Below, one piece after another: positions 51,150-59,575 of a stretch of 64,000 nt of DNA. Source of the stretch: Acidobacteriota bacterium (lineage in GTDB: Bacteria; Acidobacteriota; Blastocatellia; Pyrinomonadales; Pyrinomonadaceae); assembly GCA_016715115.1 (NCBI GenBank), contig JADKBM010000013.1, positions 248,001 to 312,000 on the forward strand, read 5' to 3'. Both the position numbers and the translations under genes were made by a program. The notes under the pieces are model-generated. The model ran no database searches, had not been told where the DNA came from, and saw only the letters and a list, made by a program, of their open reading frames with translations. Position 1 is the first letter of the stretch. Every line of letters starts with the position of its first letter.

Positions 51150-51620
51150 ATGATTAAAAACCTTCTCAGCGCAGACGAACAACCGGCAGAAGTTCCCGTT
51201 GAAAATGAAACTCCGGCCACAGTCCCGATGTCGCTATTCTCGCTAGCCGCGGTGACGGAGGAGTTGCCGGCCGAGGTCGAATCGAAACCGTTTGATTCGG
51301 ATCCGGCGATTGAACCGGATCCGGCTTACGATGCAAACGAATGGAACGAGGCGGCAACGACGAAGGATCACGAGCCGGCGATTGTCATCGCGCCGTTCAA
51401 GGAGCCGTCGAAGGTCGAAACAATTCGCCGCAGCGGCCTCGCTTGGTCGGCCGGCGTCGTGTTTTTCGGATCGGTCGTTTTCACCCTCATACTCGGATGG
51501 CTGGTCGATCTCCTTCTCGGCTCGTCCCCGTGGGGAATCGTCGGCGGAATCGTGTTGGGATCGATCATCGGATTCGTTAATTTTTTCAGGATCACTTCAC
51601 AGATCTTCAAGAATGGCTGA
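51150..51620 (+). CDS. AtpZ/AtpI-like membrane protein with acidic N-terminal half
   Basis: 156 residues. Residues 1-95 are acidic and low-complexity (EELPAEVESKPFDSDPAIEP). Residues 96-156 hold the AtpZ-type domain: two helices, RRSGLAWSAGVVFFGSVVFT and a second GIVGGIVLGSIIGFVNFFRI, joined by a short loop. AtpZ proteins form a small channel-like partner of AtpI beside the F0 sector. The rest of the F0 locus (AtpI-like, atpB, atpE) lies 1.6 kb downstream, beyond an inserted IS remnant, so this is the original head of that locus. AtpZ is usually only 70-100 residues; the long acidic extension is unusual. Confidence 0.82.
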   Translation: MIKNLLSADEQPAEVPVENETPATVPMSLFSLAAVTEELPAEVESKPFDSDPAIEPDPAYDANEWNEAATTKDHEPAIVIAPFKEPSKVETIRRSGLAWSAGVVFFGSVVFTLILGWLVDLLLGSSPWGIVGGIVLGSIIGFVNFFRITSQIFKNG

Positions 51621-51691
51621 GATAACTGAAAGATGAAAGTTGCAGCGCTATCTGTTCTCAACTGTCCATTCTTAGTTTTTCAACCAATCCC

Positions 51692-52986
51692 GTCCTAAAC
51701 GTTTTTTGAAAACTGGGTCATTTTAGCAGATAAAAAAATAGAGAAAGTGGTTTTTCTCAATGATTTCCTGAATTGATTCGGGCTATCGTTGAGTTGAAAC
51801 AAAAACAACACCTTCTCTTATGGAAAAAATAACATTATTTGCGCAGATCGTCACCCGTTTGGATCGTTTTGGATTCGACCGGATTGTCCGAAAGCACCAG
51901 ACCGACAAGCAGCAAAGGGTTATGACAGCTGGACGCATCTGATCTCGATGCTGTTTTGCCAGTTCGCAGAGCCAGTCGGTCCGCGACATCAGCAACGGGC
52001 TTCGGTCGGCGACCGCAACCTGAATCATCTCGGTGTGCCAAGGCACCGTCGGTCGCGGTCAGTTACCAGACAATCGCGACTGGCGCATCTTCAGGATTAC
52101 TATTTTCATCTGCTCGATCTTTTAGGACAGCAGAAGACCCACCGGAAGATAAAGTTCAGGATCAAATCGAAGATTCTGCTGCTCGATTCGACGACGATCA
52201 GTTGTCTGGACTTGTTCGACTGGGCGCATTACAAGCGGCAAGGGCGCGGTCAAGCTGCCCATTGCTCGATGGGCGGATTGCCGGTTGAACGTCACAACGG
52301 GCAAAACAGGCGATAACAAGGGGCTTACGCATTCCTCTGATCCCGGGAAGCGTCGTCGTCGCCGACCGTTTCTACGCCGATCTTTATTTGCTCAACGTTG
52401 GGACAGCAGCGGCGTTAAGTTCGTCGTCCGGCACGGAGAACCTCAATACACGGTTCTGAAGGAGAATGAGACGCCGTCCGATTCGCCTGTTCGGGCGGAC
52501 CAGATCATCGAGTTCGCCGTTCCGAAATCGAAGCAACGCTATCGAAGAAGCTTCGCCGGGTGGTCGTCTGGAATGAAGAACACCAACAGGGATCGAACTA
52601 TTGACGAATAATTTTACGGTCGGCAAACACGATGGCCTAAGAGCCGCTGGCAGATCGAGATCTTCTTCGAGATCAAACAGCTGCTTCATATCAAATCGTT
52701 TATCGGCACGACTCTAAACGCCGTGATGATTCAGCTGGACCGGCTGATCACGATTCTGCTTTTGAAATATCTGAAAGCAAAGGCAAAATATAAATGGCAT
52801 TTATCGAATTTAGTGGCATTTATTCGGCTGAATATGTCATAGTTTGCACATTGGCTCGACGACCCGTTCACGGCCGTCCAAAGCAATTAATTTGAACCAG
52901 GGGGTTCTTTTCAAATCCGACGCCTGAGAACGCGTCACAACCAATGTTTCAGGCCGGTCGGAATCCGGAATGAAAACGTTTAGGAC
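51692..52986 (+). mobile_element. Decayed IS4-type insertion sequence in the atp locus
   Basis: A 1295-bp element bounded by perfect 14-bp terminal inverted repeats, GTCCTAAACGTTTT at 51692-51705 and AAAACGTTTAGGAC at 52973-52986. It encloses a frameshifted IS4-family transposase. No exact target-site duplication is evident, although GTTTTTCAAC occurs close to both ends (about 51675 and 52991). It separates the AtpZ-like gene from the AtpI-like gene. Confidence 0.88.
51820..52842 (+). pseudogene. IS4-family transposase pseudogene
   Basis: Translation in successive frames recovers most of an IS4-family (DUF4372-type) transposase: MEKITLFAQIVTRLDRFGFD (51820), SWTHLISMLFCQFAE, NLNHLGVP, DYYFHLLDLLGQQKTHRKIK with LLDSTTIS (catalytic Asp region), LFDWAHYK, GVKFVVRHGE, RWQIEIFFEIKQLLHIKSFI (the YREK-type C-terminal block) and LKYLKAKAKYKWHLSNLVAF to the stop at 52840-52842. 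At least four frame changes and several internal losses disrupt it, so it is inactive. Intact relatives are about 380 residues. It belongs to the element 51692-52986. Confidence 0.9.
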
Positions 52987-52989
52987 AGC

Positions 52990-53165
52990 ATTGTTTTTCA
53001 ACTATTGATATCAACTATCCGCTATCAGTTTTCAACTATTCCGAAAAGGGAAAGCTCCGGAATAGCTGAAAGTTGATAGCTGAGAGATGAAAGTGGCAGT
53101 ATTGGATAACTGAAAGAAAGATGAAAACTGCAATATCAACTGTCCACTATCGGTTTTCAACTTTG
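52990..53165. repeat. Word array TATCAACTATC / GATAGCTGAAAGTTG beside the IS
   Basis: From 52990 on, words such as TATCAACTATCCGCTATCAG alternate with their reverse form. A clear hairpin has arms 53023-53042 and 53059-53078 (17 of 20 match, 16-nt loop). Similar words (AACTGAAAGATGAAAGTTG, TCTCAACTGTCC) lie left of the IS at about 51617-51685. The IS therefore seems to have inserted into, or beside, an array of this class. Confidence 0.7.
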
Positions 53166-53230
53166 TACGGAACATTCTCCCCGCCCGAATTGAGTTTTTC
53201 CGGTTAAGTTTGTAAAATTCTTGTTTCGCC

Positions 53231-53653
53231 ATGAGCGAAAATTCCAACACGTACGAACAAGAGCCACCGAATCTTTCGCACCGACGCATTCTGATCCTGA
53301 TGGCGGCGGTGATCGTGTTGGGAACGGCGCTTGGTTTTTTGTTTCGTTCACCGCGTTTCGGTGCGGGGATTCTGGTCGGCGGGATTTTGGCGGAAGTCAA
53401 TTATTACTGGCTGAAACAGGCGCTCGGCGGGATTTTTGAAAAGGCGATCCGCGACGGGAAGAAGCCGAAGTTTTTGATCGGCGGATATCTTTTGCGCTAC
53501 GTTTTTCTGGCGCTGGCGCTGGTCATCATTTATTTGACCAACGCCGTCGAGTTCGCCGCGGTGCTTGCCGGACTCGTGAGTCTCGCGGTCGCCGTTACGA
53601 TCGAGGGTATAATACGTTTGTTTTTAATCGCTTTTAATAGAAAGGAAATTTGA
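53231..53653 (+). CDS. ATP synthase subunit I (AtpI-like)
   Basis: A 140-residue inner-membrane protein with four hydrophobic helices: ILILMAAVIVLGTALGFLF, GAGILVGGILAEVNYYWLKQ, LLRYVFLALALVIIYLT and FAAVLAGLVSLAVAVTIEGI. This is the AtpI layout, including the conserved small-residue and Asn-containing helix 2. AtpI assists c-ring assembly and Mg uptake. It lies three bases before the atpB ATG. Upstream lies the IS remnant and, beyond it, the AtpZ-like gene that normally sits next to it. Confidence 0.85.
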   Translation: MSENSNTYEQEPPNLSHRRILILMAAVIVLGTALGFLFRSPRFGAGILVGGILAEVNYYWLKQALGGIFEKAIRDGKKPKFLIGGYLLRYVFLALALVIIYLTNAVEFAAVLAGLVSLAVAVTIEGIIRLFLIAFNRKEI

Positions 53654-53655
53654 AA

Positions 53656-54552
53656 ATGCTTTTGTTTTCAGAGGGCGGACATCACACTCCGCTGATCGTC
53701 GAATTTGTAAATCACTATCTTGGAAAGCCGGCTTACGAGTTCCAAATGGCCTATACGAAGCCGTTATGGGACAAGTTGTTCGCGAAGTTCGGAACCAGCG
53801 CCGAGACGATGTTCGGGCCGTACACCGTCGAGAACGCGATCCCTTGGTATTCGATAATGTTCGTCATCGCCTGTATCCTGACGATGATCGTCATCTCGAT
53901 CATGAAAGGCAAGTTGTCGTCGGAAGACCCGAAGCCGGGCCAGTTGACGCTTGAAGCGGGTTTCCTCGCGATCAGAGATATGATCGTCAACGTCGTCGGA
54001 GAACACGGATTCAAGTACTTTCCGGTCATCGCGACATTCAGCACGCTGGTTTTGATCTCCAATCTGATGGGGCTTTTCCCGATGTTTATGGCGCCGACTG
54101 CGCATATCAGCGTTACGTTCGCACTCGGCATCTCGTCGTTCATCTACTACAACTCGGTCGGTATCCGCGAAAACGGCATCGGCAAGCATCTCGGCCACCT
54201 AGCGGGGCCCAAGCTTCCCGGAATAATGGCGCTCATCATCACGCCGTTGATCTTCAGCATCGAACTGATCTCGAACCTGATTCGCCCGTTGACGCTCTCG
54301 ATCCGACTTTTCGCCAATATGTTCGCCGATGAGCAGATCGCGATGCAGATCTCGAATCTGTACGCGCCGTTCACCCAGTTTCTGCTGCCGGTCGCGCTTT
54401 TGCCGCTGGCAGTCTTCGTCGCTTTCGTCCAGACGCTCGTGTTCACGCTGCTTTCGATGATCTACATCAGCGAAGTGACGCACGGCGATCACGGTCACGA
54501 CGACGAGCATCACGCCGAAGAATCGCACGCGGAAGTCGCGGTTGCGGCTTAG
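53656..54552 (+). CDS. atpB: F0F1 ATP synthase subunit a
   Basis: 298 residues from ATG 53656 (MLLFSEGGHHTPLIVEFVNH); a TTG at 53650 is the alternative. Subunit a forms the proton or sodium half-channels next to the c-ring. Visible: LTLEAGFLAIRDMIVNVVGE, LISNLMGLFPMFMAPTAHI, then the essential Arg helix LIRPLTLSIRLFANMFADEQ. A C-terminal His/Glu-rich tail (EVTHGDHGHDDEHHAEESHA) is unusual and could bind metal. It is preceded by the AtpI-like gene and followed by atpE after a 214-bp gap that holds a small hairpin (54575-54592). Confidence 0.95.
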   Translation: MLLFSEGGHHTPLIVEFVNHYLGKPAYEFQMAYTKPLWDKLFAKFGTSAETMFGPYTVENAIPWYSIMFVIACILTMIVISIMKGKLSSEDPKPGQLTLEAGFLAIRDMIVNVVGEHGFKYFPVIATFSTLVLISNLMGLFPMFMAPTAHISVTFALGISSFIYYNSVGIRENGIGKHLGHLAGPKLPGIMALIITPLIFSIELISNLIRPLTLSIRLFANMFADEQIAMQISNLYAPFTQFLLPVALLPLAVFVAFVQTLVFTLLSMIYISEVTHGDHGHDDEHHAEESHAEVAVAA

Positions 54553-54766
54553 TTTTCGGCGGATTGAAAAGGATTCGGGCGTTTTTGCCCGAGGTTGGCA
54601 GGTTGAAAATTCGCACTTTATAGCAGTTAGAGCCCGCACGCTACAGGAGCCTTGACTCGACGCGAGTATAAATCAAGCGCATACCGGAAGTGAGGCGAAA
54701 TCATAAACCACCGCGGATTTTCGCTATGGCCTGTCGTAAATTAAACAAAACACAGGAGATAAGAAA

Positions 54767-55081
54767 ATGAATAAAATGAAATACGTAGTTTTTGCGACGA
54801 TGCTTCTGGCGCTGATGTCTGTCTCGGCCTTCGCGCAGGGCGGTGCGGCCGACAACGAACAGACCGTGTTGGCTTACAAGGCCATCGGCGGCGGCATCGG
54901 ATTCGGATTGGTCGCCGGTTTGGCGGCTATCGGCCAGGGGCTCGTCGGCTCGCGCGCGGCTGAAGGCGCGGCACGCAATCCGGGCGCGGCCGGAACGGTT
55001 CAGACGCTGATGATCATTGCGCTGGCGCTCATCGAATCGCTCGTGCTTTTCGCGCTGCTGATCGTTTTCGTCAAACTTTAA
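54767..55081 (+). CDS. atpE: F0F1 ATP synthase subunit c with N-terminal leader
   Basis: 104 residues; the two-helix c subunit is normally 70-90. CAGGAG precedes the ATG. Residues 1-24 look like a signal peptide (KYVVFATMLLALMSVSAFAQ). Helix 1 is AIGGGIGFGLVAGLAAIGQG, the polar loop is RAAEGAARNPGAAG, and helix 2 is TLMIIALALIESLVLFALLI with the ion-binding Glu90. Gln57 and Ser91 are also present, the residues that help coordinate sodium in Na-type c-rings, but the Thr and Tyr of the full sodium signature are replaced (Leu92, Phe95). No other F1/F0 genes follow; a terminator does. Confidence 0.94.
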   Translation: MNKMKYVVFATMLLALMSVSAFAQGGAADNEQTVLAYKAIGGGIGFGLVAGLAAIGQGLVGSRAAEGAARNPGAAGTVQTLMIIALALIESLVLFALLIVFVKL

Positions 55082-55102
55082 TCAACGGTTTCGACCGAAG
55101 TC

Positions 55103-55145
55103 TCGCGGACGAAGTTTGAAAAAGCTTTGTCCGCGATTTTTCTTT
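55103..55145 (+). terminator. Terminator of the atp locus
   Basis: TCGCGGAC (55103-55110) pairs with GTCCGCGA (55129-55136), with an inner AAG/CTT pairing, followed by TTTTTCTTT. It lies 22 bp after atpE and shows that the operon ends there. Confidence 0.88.
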
Positions 55146-55218
55146 GAACTATACTGAATCCCGGATGCGAAAAAGGAAACCTGCGAACGAATTTCGCGTT
55201 TTCTAACTCTAAGATTCT

Positions 55219-56691
55219 ATGCTTGACCAATTTGTCGGAAAAGTTTTGGCGGAAAAATACCGGATCGATTCGGTGATGCGGGACACCGATCTCGGCCGCA
55301 TCTATCACGGCACGCATCTGCTGATGGATAAAAACGTCGCGGTCAAGGTCCTTTCGCCGGCGCTGGCGGTGGACGAAAGCATCGTCAATCGCTTTTCCCG
55401 CGAGGCGCGTGCCGTTTCTAACATTTCGCATCCGAATTTGCTCAACGTCACCGACTTCGGCTCAGACGCCGACGGAACCGTCTTTATCGTTTTCGAGGAC
55501 GCCGACGGACAGACGTTGCGCAAGTTGCTCGCGCACGGCGAGGAGTTTTCCGCGACGCGTGCCGTGAAGATCGTGCGGCAAGTGGCGTCCGCGCTTTCGG
55601 CCGGTCATATCAAGGGACTAGTTCACCGCCATCTGACGACCGACAATATCCTCGTCAACCAGGACGACGAGGTGAAACTTCTCGACCTCGGTGCCGGCAG
55701 CGAACCAGTCGACGGCGAGTACACGACCGACCGCATCCGTTATCTTTCGCCCGAGCAATGCGCCGATCCGTCGAACGGCGACGAGCGCTCGGACATCTAC
55801 AGCCTCGGTGTGATCTTTTACGAAATGCTCGCCGGCGAGACGCCGTTTCAGGCCGAAAACACGAACGAGCTGATGCTCAAGCACGCCCAGGAACCGCCGC
55901 CGCCGCTGACGGCGTTTCGCAAGGACCTTCCGCCCGAGATCGAGCCGGTGATCCTGCAGACGCTCGCGAAAAATCCGGATATGCGTCATCAGACCGCCGT
56001 CGAACTGATCGACGATCTGAATCGCGCGTCGCGCGGATTCGTTGCGGCCCCGGCAAACGAGCGCGCGGAACCCGGGTCACCGAACAATATCTGGAAGACG
56101 GCATTCGTCGTTCTCGCCGGCATCTCTTTGCTTTCAGCCGGCCTGATCTGGGCGACTTCCGGCCGCAAGACCGATCCGTCAACGTACCAGTCGGACGCGA
56201 ATGCGATGCCGGTTCAGCCGATCGGTCCGGCGACCGGGATGAACGAACAGGGACTTTCGAACATCGCCCAGGTTCCGCTCGATTTTTCCAATTCAAATAT
56301 GATGCTAACCGCGCCGGACACTCTTTCCGGCGGCACGAGCAATCCGTTGTGGGATCAGAATTACGTTCCGCAAGGACCGGTTTACATCCCGCCGGCCGGA
56401 AATCAGGTAACCGTCGGACCGTGCGATCCGAACAATCCGTTTATGCCGTGCGACACGGTCGTCGTTCAGCAGCCTTCGAACACGGCGACGAACACGACGC
56501 CGTCGCCGAAGCCGACTAAGTCGCCCGCAGCGAACACCGCCGCGACGCCGGCCGCGACCGAGACGCCGAAACCGCAGCCTTCTCCGACCGTTGCTCCGGC
56601 CAAGACTCCGCAAACGAAGCCGTCGGAGCAAAAGACTCCGGCGTCATCGACCAAGAAGATCGAGAGCGGGAAAACGCAAGACAGCCGATAG
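55219..56691 (+). CDS. Ser/Thr kinase-like membrane protein, catalytic Asp missing (pseudokinase)
   Basis: A 490-residue protein with a kinase fold at residues 12-275. Lys43 (NVAVKVLSP) and Glu62 (FSREARAVSNISHPNL) are kept. The catalytic loop is LVHRHLTTDNILV: His138 replaces the catalytic Asp and Thr140 the Lys, while Asn143 remains. DFG is DLG (156-158), and the Gly loop VMRDTDLGRIYHG lacks the GxGxxG pattern. SPEQ and the SDIYSLGVIFYEMLAGETPF helix are normal. A membrane helix (292-313) leads to an extracytoplasmic tail rich in Pro/Thr (TPSPKPTKSPAANTAATPAA). It is probably catalytically dead but could bind nucleotide or act as a scaffold. It lies between the atp locus and lpxK. Confidence 0.9.
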   Translation: MLDQFVGKVLAEKYRIDSVMRDTDLGRIYHGTHLLMDKNVAVKVLSPALAVDESIVNRFSREARAVSNISHPNLLNVTDFGSDADGTVFIVFEDADGQTLRKLLAHGEEFSATRAVKIVRQVASALSAGHIKGLVHRHLTTDNILVNQDDEVKLLDLGAGSEPVDGEYTTDRIRYLSPEQCADPSNGDERSDIYSLGVIFYEMLAGETPFQAENTNELMLKHAQEPPPPLTAFRKDLPPEIEPVILQTLAKNPDMRHQTAVELIDDLNRASRGFVAAPANERAEPGSPNNIWKTAFVVLAGISLLSAGLIWATSGRKTDPSTYQSDANAMPVQPIGPATGMNEQGLSNIAQVPLDFSNSNMMLTAPDTLSGGTSNPLWDQNYVPQGPVYIPPAGNQVTVGPCDPNNPFMPCDTVVVQQPSNTATNTTPSPKPTKSPAANTAATPAATETPKPQPSPTVAPAKTPQTKPSEQKTPASSTKKIESGKTQDSR

Positions 56692-56735
56692 GGAATTGGG
56701 AATTGGGATTTGGGATTTCGGATTTGTGAGTTTCC
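56692..56735. repeat. Short GGGAATTGGGATTTGGGATTT word run
   Basis: Directly after the pseudokinase stop, GGAATTGGGAATTGGGATTTGG words run for about 35 bp. This is a one-sided, short member of the same word family as the other intergenic arrays; no reverse arm is evident. Confidence 0.6.
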
Positions 56736-56806
56736 AGAGACCGCGGGTGACTTCCAAATAGGAGTTCACGTATTCCGGGTCCCGATCCTGAATCCGAGAC
56801 GAGACA

Positions 56807-57832
56807 ATGCCTTTCAGCGCTTTATACGGACTACTCGCGAGATTGCGTGAACGACTTTTCGATAAGGGCGTTTATCGCTCCCATTCGCTCGGGGCGCCGA
56901 CGATCAGCGTCGGCAACATCACCGTCGGCGGAACCGGGAAAACGCCGTTCGTTGCGTTTGTCGCCGAGTTTCTGGCCTCACGGGGCGAACGGGTCTGCAT
57001 CATCTCACGCGGCTATAAACGCGAAAACGAGCGCTCCTGCGTCATCGTCTCCGATGGCGAAAGCATTCTCGCCGATGCGCGGAACGCCGGCGACGAACCG
57101 CTGGAACTCGCGATAAATTTGCGCGGAAAGGCGTCCGTTATCGTCGACGCCGATCGGATCAGGGCCGCGGCACGCGCACTTGACGCTCTCGCTCCGACGG
57201 TGTTCGTGCTCGACGACGCGTTTCAGCATTTTCGTGCGAAACGGGACCTCGACATCGTCTTGATCGACGCGACCAATCCGTTCGGAAATCGGAAAACACT
57301 GCCCTTCGGCATTCTGCGCGAAGCGCTTTCGGGCTTGGAACGCGCCGGAATGATCGTCGTTTCACGCGCCAATCTCGTTTCAAATGAACGGTTGGAACGG
57401 ATCGTCGACGAAATTCGAAGTCTCTCGAATTGTCCGATCTTCGCTTCGCGGAACACGTTCTCGGGATTTCGGGCCTTGAATCGCGAATCCGTCGAACGGG
57501 ATTCGGGAGCGAACTGTTTCGCGTTCTGCGCGATCGGGAATCCGGAGAATTTTTTCGATCAGATGCGCGCGGAAGGTTTCAAGATCGTCGGGACGAAGGC
57601 CTATCCCGATCACCATTACTACTCGGCCGGAGATATCGCTGCGATCGCTTCCGAAGCCCGGTCCGCCGGCGCTGACACGGTTGTGACAACCGCAAAGGAC
57701 GCCGTAAAACTGGTCGGTCTCGAATTTCCGATCCCTTGCGTGGTTGCCGAAAACCGTTTGAGTTTCGACGACGAAGAGCGATTCGGTGAAATTCTTCTCG
57801 GGGTCACGCGTGAACGCGTTACTCTTGCGTGA
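56807..57832 (+). CDS. lpxK: Tetraacyldisaccharide 4'-kinase
   Basis: Phosphorylates the 4' position of the lipid A precursor using ATP at the inner membrane. 341 residues, the family length. The N-terminal amphipathic and membrane-binding region (ALYGLLARLRERLFDKGVYR) is followed by Walker A VGNITVGGTGKTPFVAFVAE, CIISRGYKRENERSCVIVSD, LDDAFQHFRAKRDLDIVLID (Walker B region) and GTKAYPDHHYYSAGDIAAIA. With kdtA and the LpxH-like enzyme it documents lipid A synthesis. It is convergent with trpD, whose stop lies one base away. Confidence 0.96.
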   Translation: MPFSALYGLLARLRERLFDKGVYRSHSLGAPTISVGNITVGGTGKTPFVAFVAEFLASRGERVCIISRGYKRENERSCVIVSDGESILADARNAGDEPLELAINLRGKASVIVDADRIRAAARALDALAPTVFVLDDAFQHFRAKRDLDIVLIDATNPFGNRKTLPFGILREALSGLERAGMIVVSRANLVSNERLERIVDEIRSLSNCPIFASRNTFSGFRALNRESVERDSGANCFAFCAIGNPENFFDQMRAEGFKIVGTKAYPDHHYYSAGDIAAIASEARSAGADTVVTTAKDAVKLVGLEFPIPCVVAENRLSFDDEERFGEILLGVTRERVTLA

Positions 57833-57833
57833 G

Positions 57834-58913
57834 TTATCGTTTGTTCGTTGTCTGGATCAGTCGGTCGAGCTTGTTCTGCGCCTGGCCGCTGTCGATCGCT
57901 TGTTCCGCGAGACGCGCGGCGTGGATTGGGTCCTTGGCGATGCCGCCGATGACGAGCGCCGCGGCGGCGTTGAGAACGATCAGCGAACGGGCCTCGTCGC
58001 GGCGTTTGCTGCTCAGGACATCCCGGATGATCGCCGCGCTTTCATCTGCGCTGTGGGTCCGAAGATGTTCGATGCTGCCTTCCTTGAGTTTGAAGTCGGC
58101 CGGCGAGATCTGGAATTCCCGTAGTTTGTTGCCGGTGATCTCGACGGCCGATGTCGGGCCGGAAAGCGTCAGTTCGTCGAGCCCGTCAGAGCCGTGAACG
58201 ACCCACGAGCGCTCGGTTCCGAGCAGCGCCAGCGCCTGCGCGATCGGCCGCACGAGCGACGGATGCCAGACTCCGAGCAACCGTCTCATCGGGTTCGCCG
58301 GATTCGCCAAAACGCCCAGAAGATTAAGCGAGGTTCGAATCCCGAGCGCGCGGCGGATGTCGCCGACTCGGCGGAGCGCCGGATGAAACTTCGGGCCGAA
58401 CATAAAACAGATTCCCGCGCCGCTCAAACTGGTCTGCGCAACCTCCGGCTCGCTCGCAACTTTCACCCCGAGTTTGGCGAGCACGTCGGCGCTTCCCGTA
58501 CGGCTCGTGACCGCGCGGTTGCCGTGCTTCGCCACGGTCAGTCCCGCACCGGCGGCGACGAACGCCGCGGCGGTCGAAACGTTGAAGGTCTTTGCCGGAC
58601 TCGAACCGGTGCCGGTGATATCGATCAGGTTCTTTTGCCGCGCCGTGATCTTGACGGCCCGCTCACGCATCACGCGGGCCATCCCGGCCAGTTCCTCGAA
58701 CGTCTCGCCCTTGGCGGCAAGCGCGACGAGGCATCCGGCGACCTGGGCCGGGTTGGCGTCGGGAGCGGTCAAAGCCCGGAAAAACTCGCTCGCCTCGTCA
58801 AACGACAGATCCTCGCCGCGGGTCAAACGGCTGAGAAATGGAAACAATGGCGTGTCCGCCTTGGCGTTGGTGGCACCGACTGGAACGTCGAGAAGCCATC
58901 CGGATTTCGGCAT
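57834..58913 (-). CDS. trpD: Anthranilate phosphoribosyltransferase
   Basis: Transfers phosphoribose from PRPP to anthranilate, step 2 of tryptophan synthesis. 359 residues. Signatures: LIDITGTGSSPAKTFNVSTA (PRPP-binding GTG/NVST), VAKHGNRAVTSRTGSADVLA, FMFGPKFHPALRRVGDIRRA, LGIRTSLNLLGVLANPANPM and VVHGSDGLDELTL. In GTGSSPAKTF the usual GTGGD sequence is altered (Ser-Ser in place of Gly-Asp), which may be lineage-specific. It is the last gene of the trp run, about 86 bp after trpG. Confidence 0.94.
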   Translation of the reverse strand: MPKSGWLLDVPVGATNAKADTPLFPFLSRLTRGEDLSFDEASEFFRALTAPDANPAQVAGCLVALAAKGETFEELAGMARVMRERAVKITARQKNLIDITGTGSSPAKTFNVSTAAAFVAAGAGLTVAKHGNRAVTSRTGSADVLAKLGVKVASEPEVAQTSLSGAGICFMFGPKFHPALRRVGDIRRALGIRTSLNLLGVLANPANPMRRLLGVWHPSLVRPIAQALALLGTERSWVVHGSDGLDELTLSGPTSAVEITGNKLREFQISPADFKLKEGSIEHLRTHSADESAAIIRDVLSSKRRDEARSLIVLNAAAALVIGGIAKDPIHAARLAEQAIDSGQAQNKLDRLIQTTNKR

Positions 58914-58999
58914 ATAAGCAATTCTACGCGGGAAGAGGGAAAGTTGAAACAGCGAAGCATCGGAAGCAGTCGCGGGTGAAACCGCTAATCTCTACTATC

Positions 59000-59566
59000 T
59001 CAAAGATTTAGAAAGTTTTGCAAGAGTTTTTTGCCTTCCTTCGTCAGGATCGACTCGGGATGAAACTGAACGCCTTCGATCGGAAACCTGCGATGCCTGA
59101 GTCCCATTATCAGGCCGTCCGGAGAAGTCGCCGAGACCTCGAGACAATCGGGCAGGGTTTCGCGTTCGACAACGAGCGAATGATAGCGCGCAGCGCGAAA
59201 TCGATATGGCAGATCATCGAAGATTGTCTTCCCGTCGTGACAGATCTCGACCGGTTTTCCGTGAACCGGTTCGGGCGCGCGGATCACGCGTCCGCCGAAA
59301 ACCTGGCCGATCGCCTGATGTCCGAGACAGACGCCGAGGATCGGGACGCTCTCGCCGAGCATCTTTATTGTCTCAAGCGAAACGCCGGCTTCGTCGGGCG
59401 TTCCGGGGCCGGGCGAGATGAGTATTTTCTCGGGCTTGAGATCGCTGACGATCTCGTCGAGCGTCACCTGATCGTTGCGGCGGACCTCCATCGCCGCGCC
59501 GAGTTCACCGAGATACTGGACGAGGTTGTATGTGAACGAATCGTAGTTGTCGATAACAAGCAGCAT
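59000..59566 (-). CDS. trpG: Anthranilate synthase component II (glutamine amidotransferase)
   Basis: Releases ammonia from glutamine for TrpE. 188 residues: MLLVIDNYDSFTYNLVQYLG, ILISPGPGTPDEAG, the nucleophile Cys in VPILGVCLGHQAIGQVFGGR, YHSLVVERETLP and the catalytic HPE in PIEGVQFHPESILTKEGKKL. It could serve aminodeoxychorismate synthase as well (PabA), as in many bacteria with one amidotransferase. It is separated from trpE by the ankyrin lipoprotein gene, all on the same strand and nearly touching. Confidence 0.95.
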   Translation of the reverse strand: MLLVIDNYDSFTYNLVQYLGELGAAMEVRRNDQVTLDEIVSDLKPEKILISPGPGTPDEAGVSLETIKMLGESVPILGVCLGHQAIGQVFGGRVIRAPEPVHGKPVEICHDGKTIFDDLPYRFRAARYHSLVVERETLPDCLEVSATSPDGLIMGLRHRRFPIEGVQFHPESILTKEGKKLLQNFLNL

Positions 59567-59575
59567 AATTCGAAA

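Noticed and set aside
51675..53000. GTTTTTCAAC on both sides of the IS as its target-site duplication
   Set aside because: The copies are not directly adjacent to the 14-bp terminal repeats, and the sequence is part of the word array vocabulary found several times nearby.
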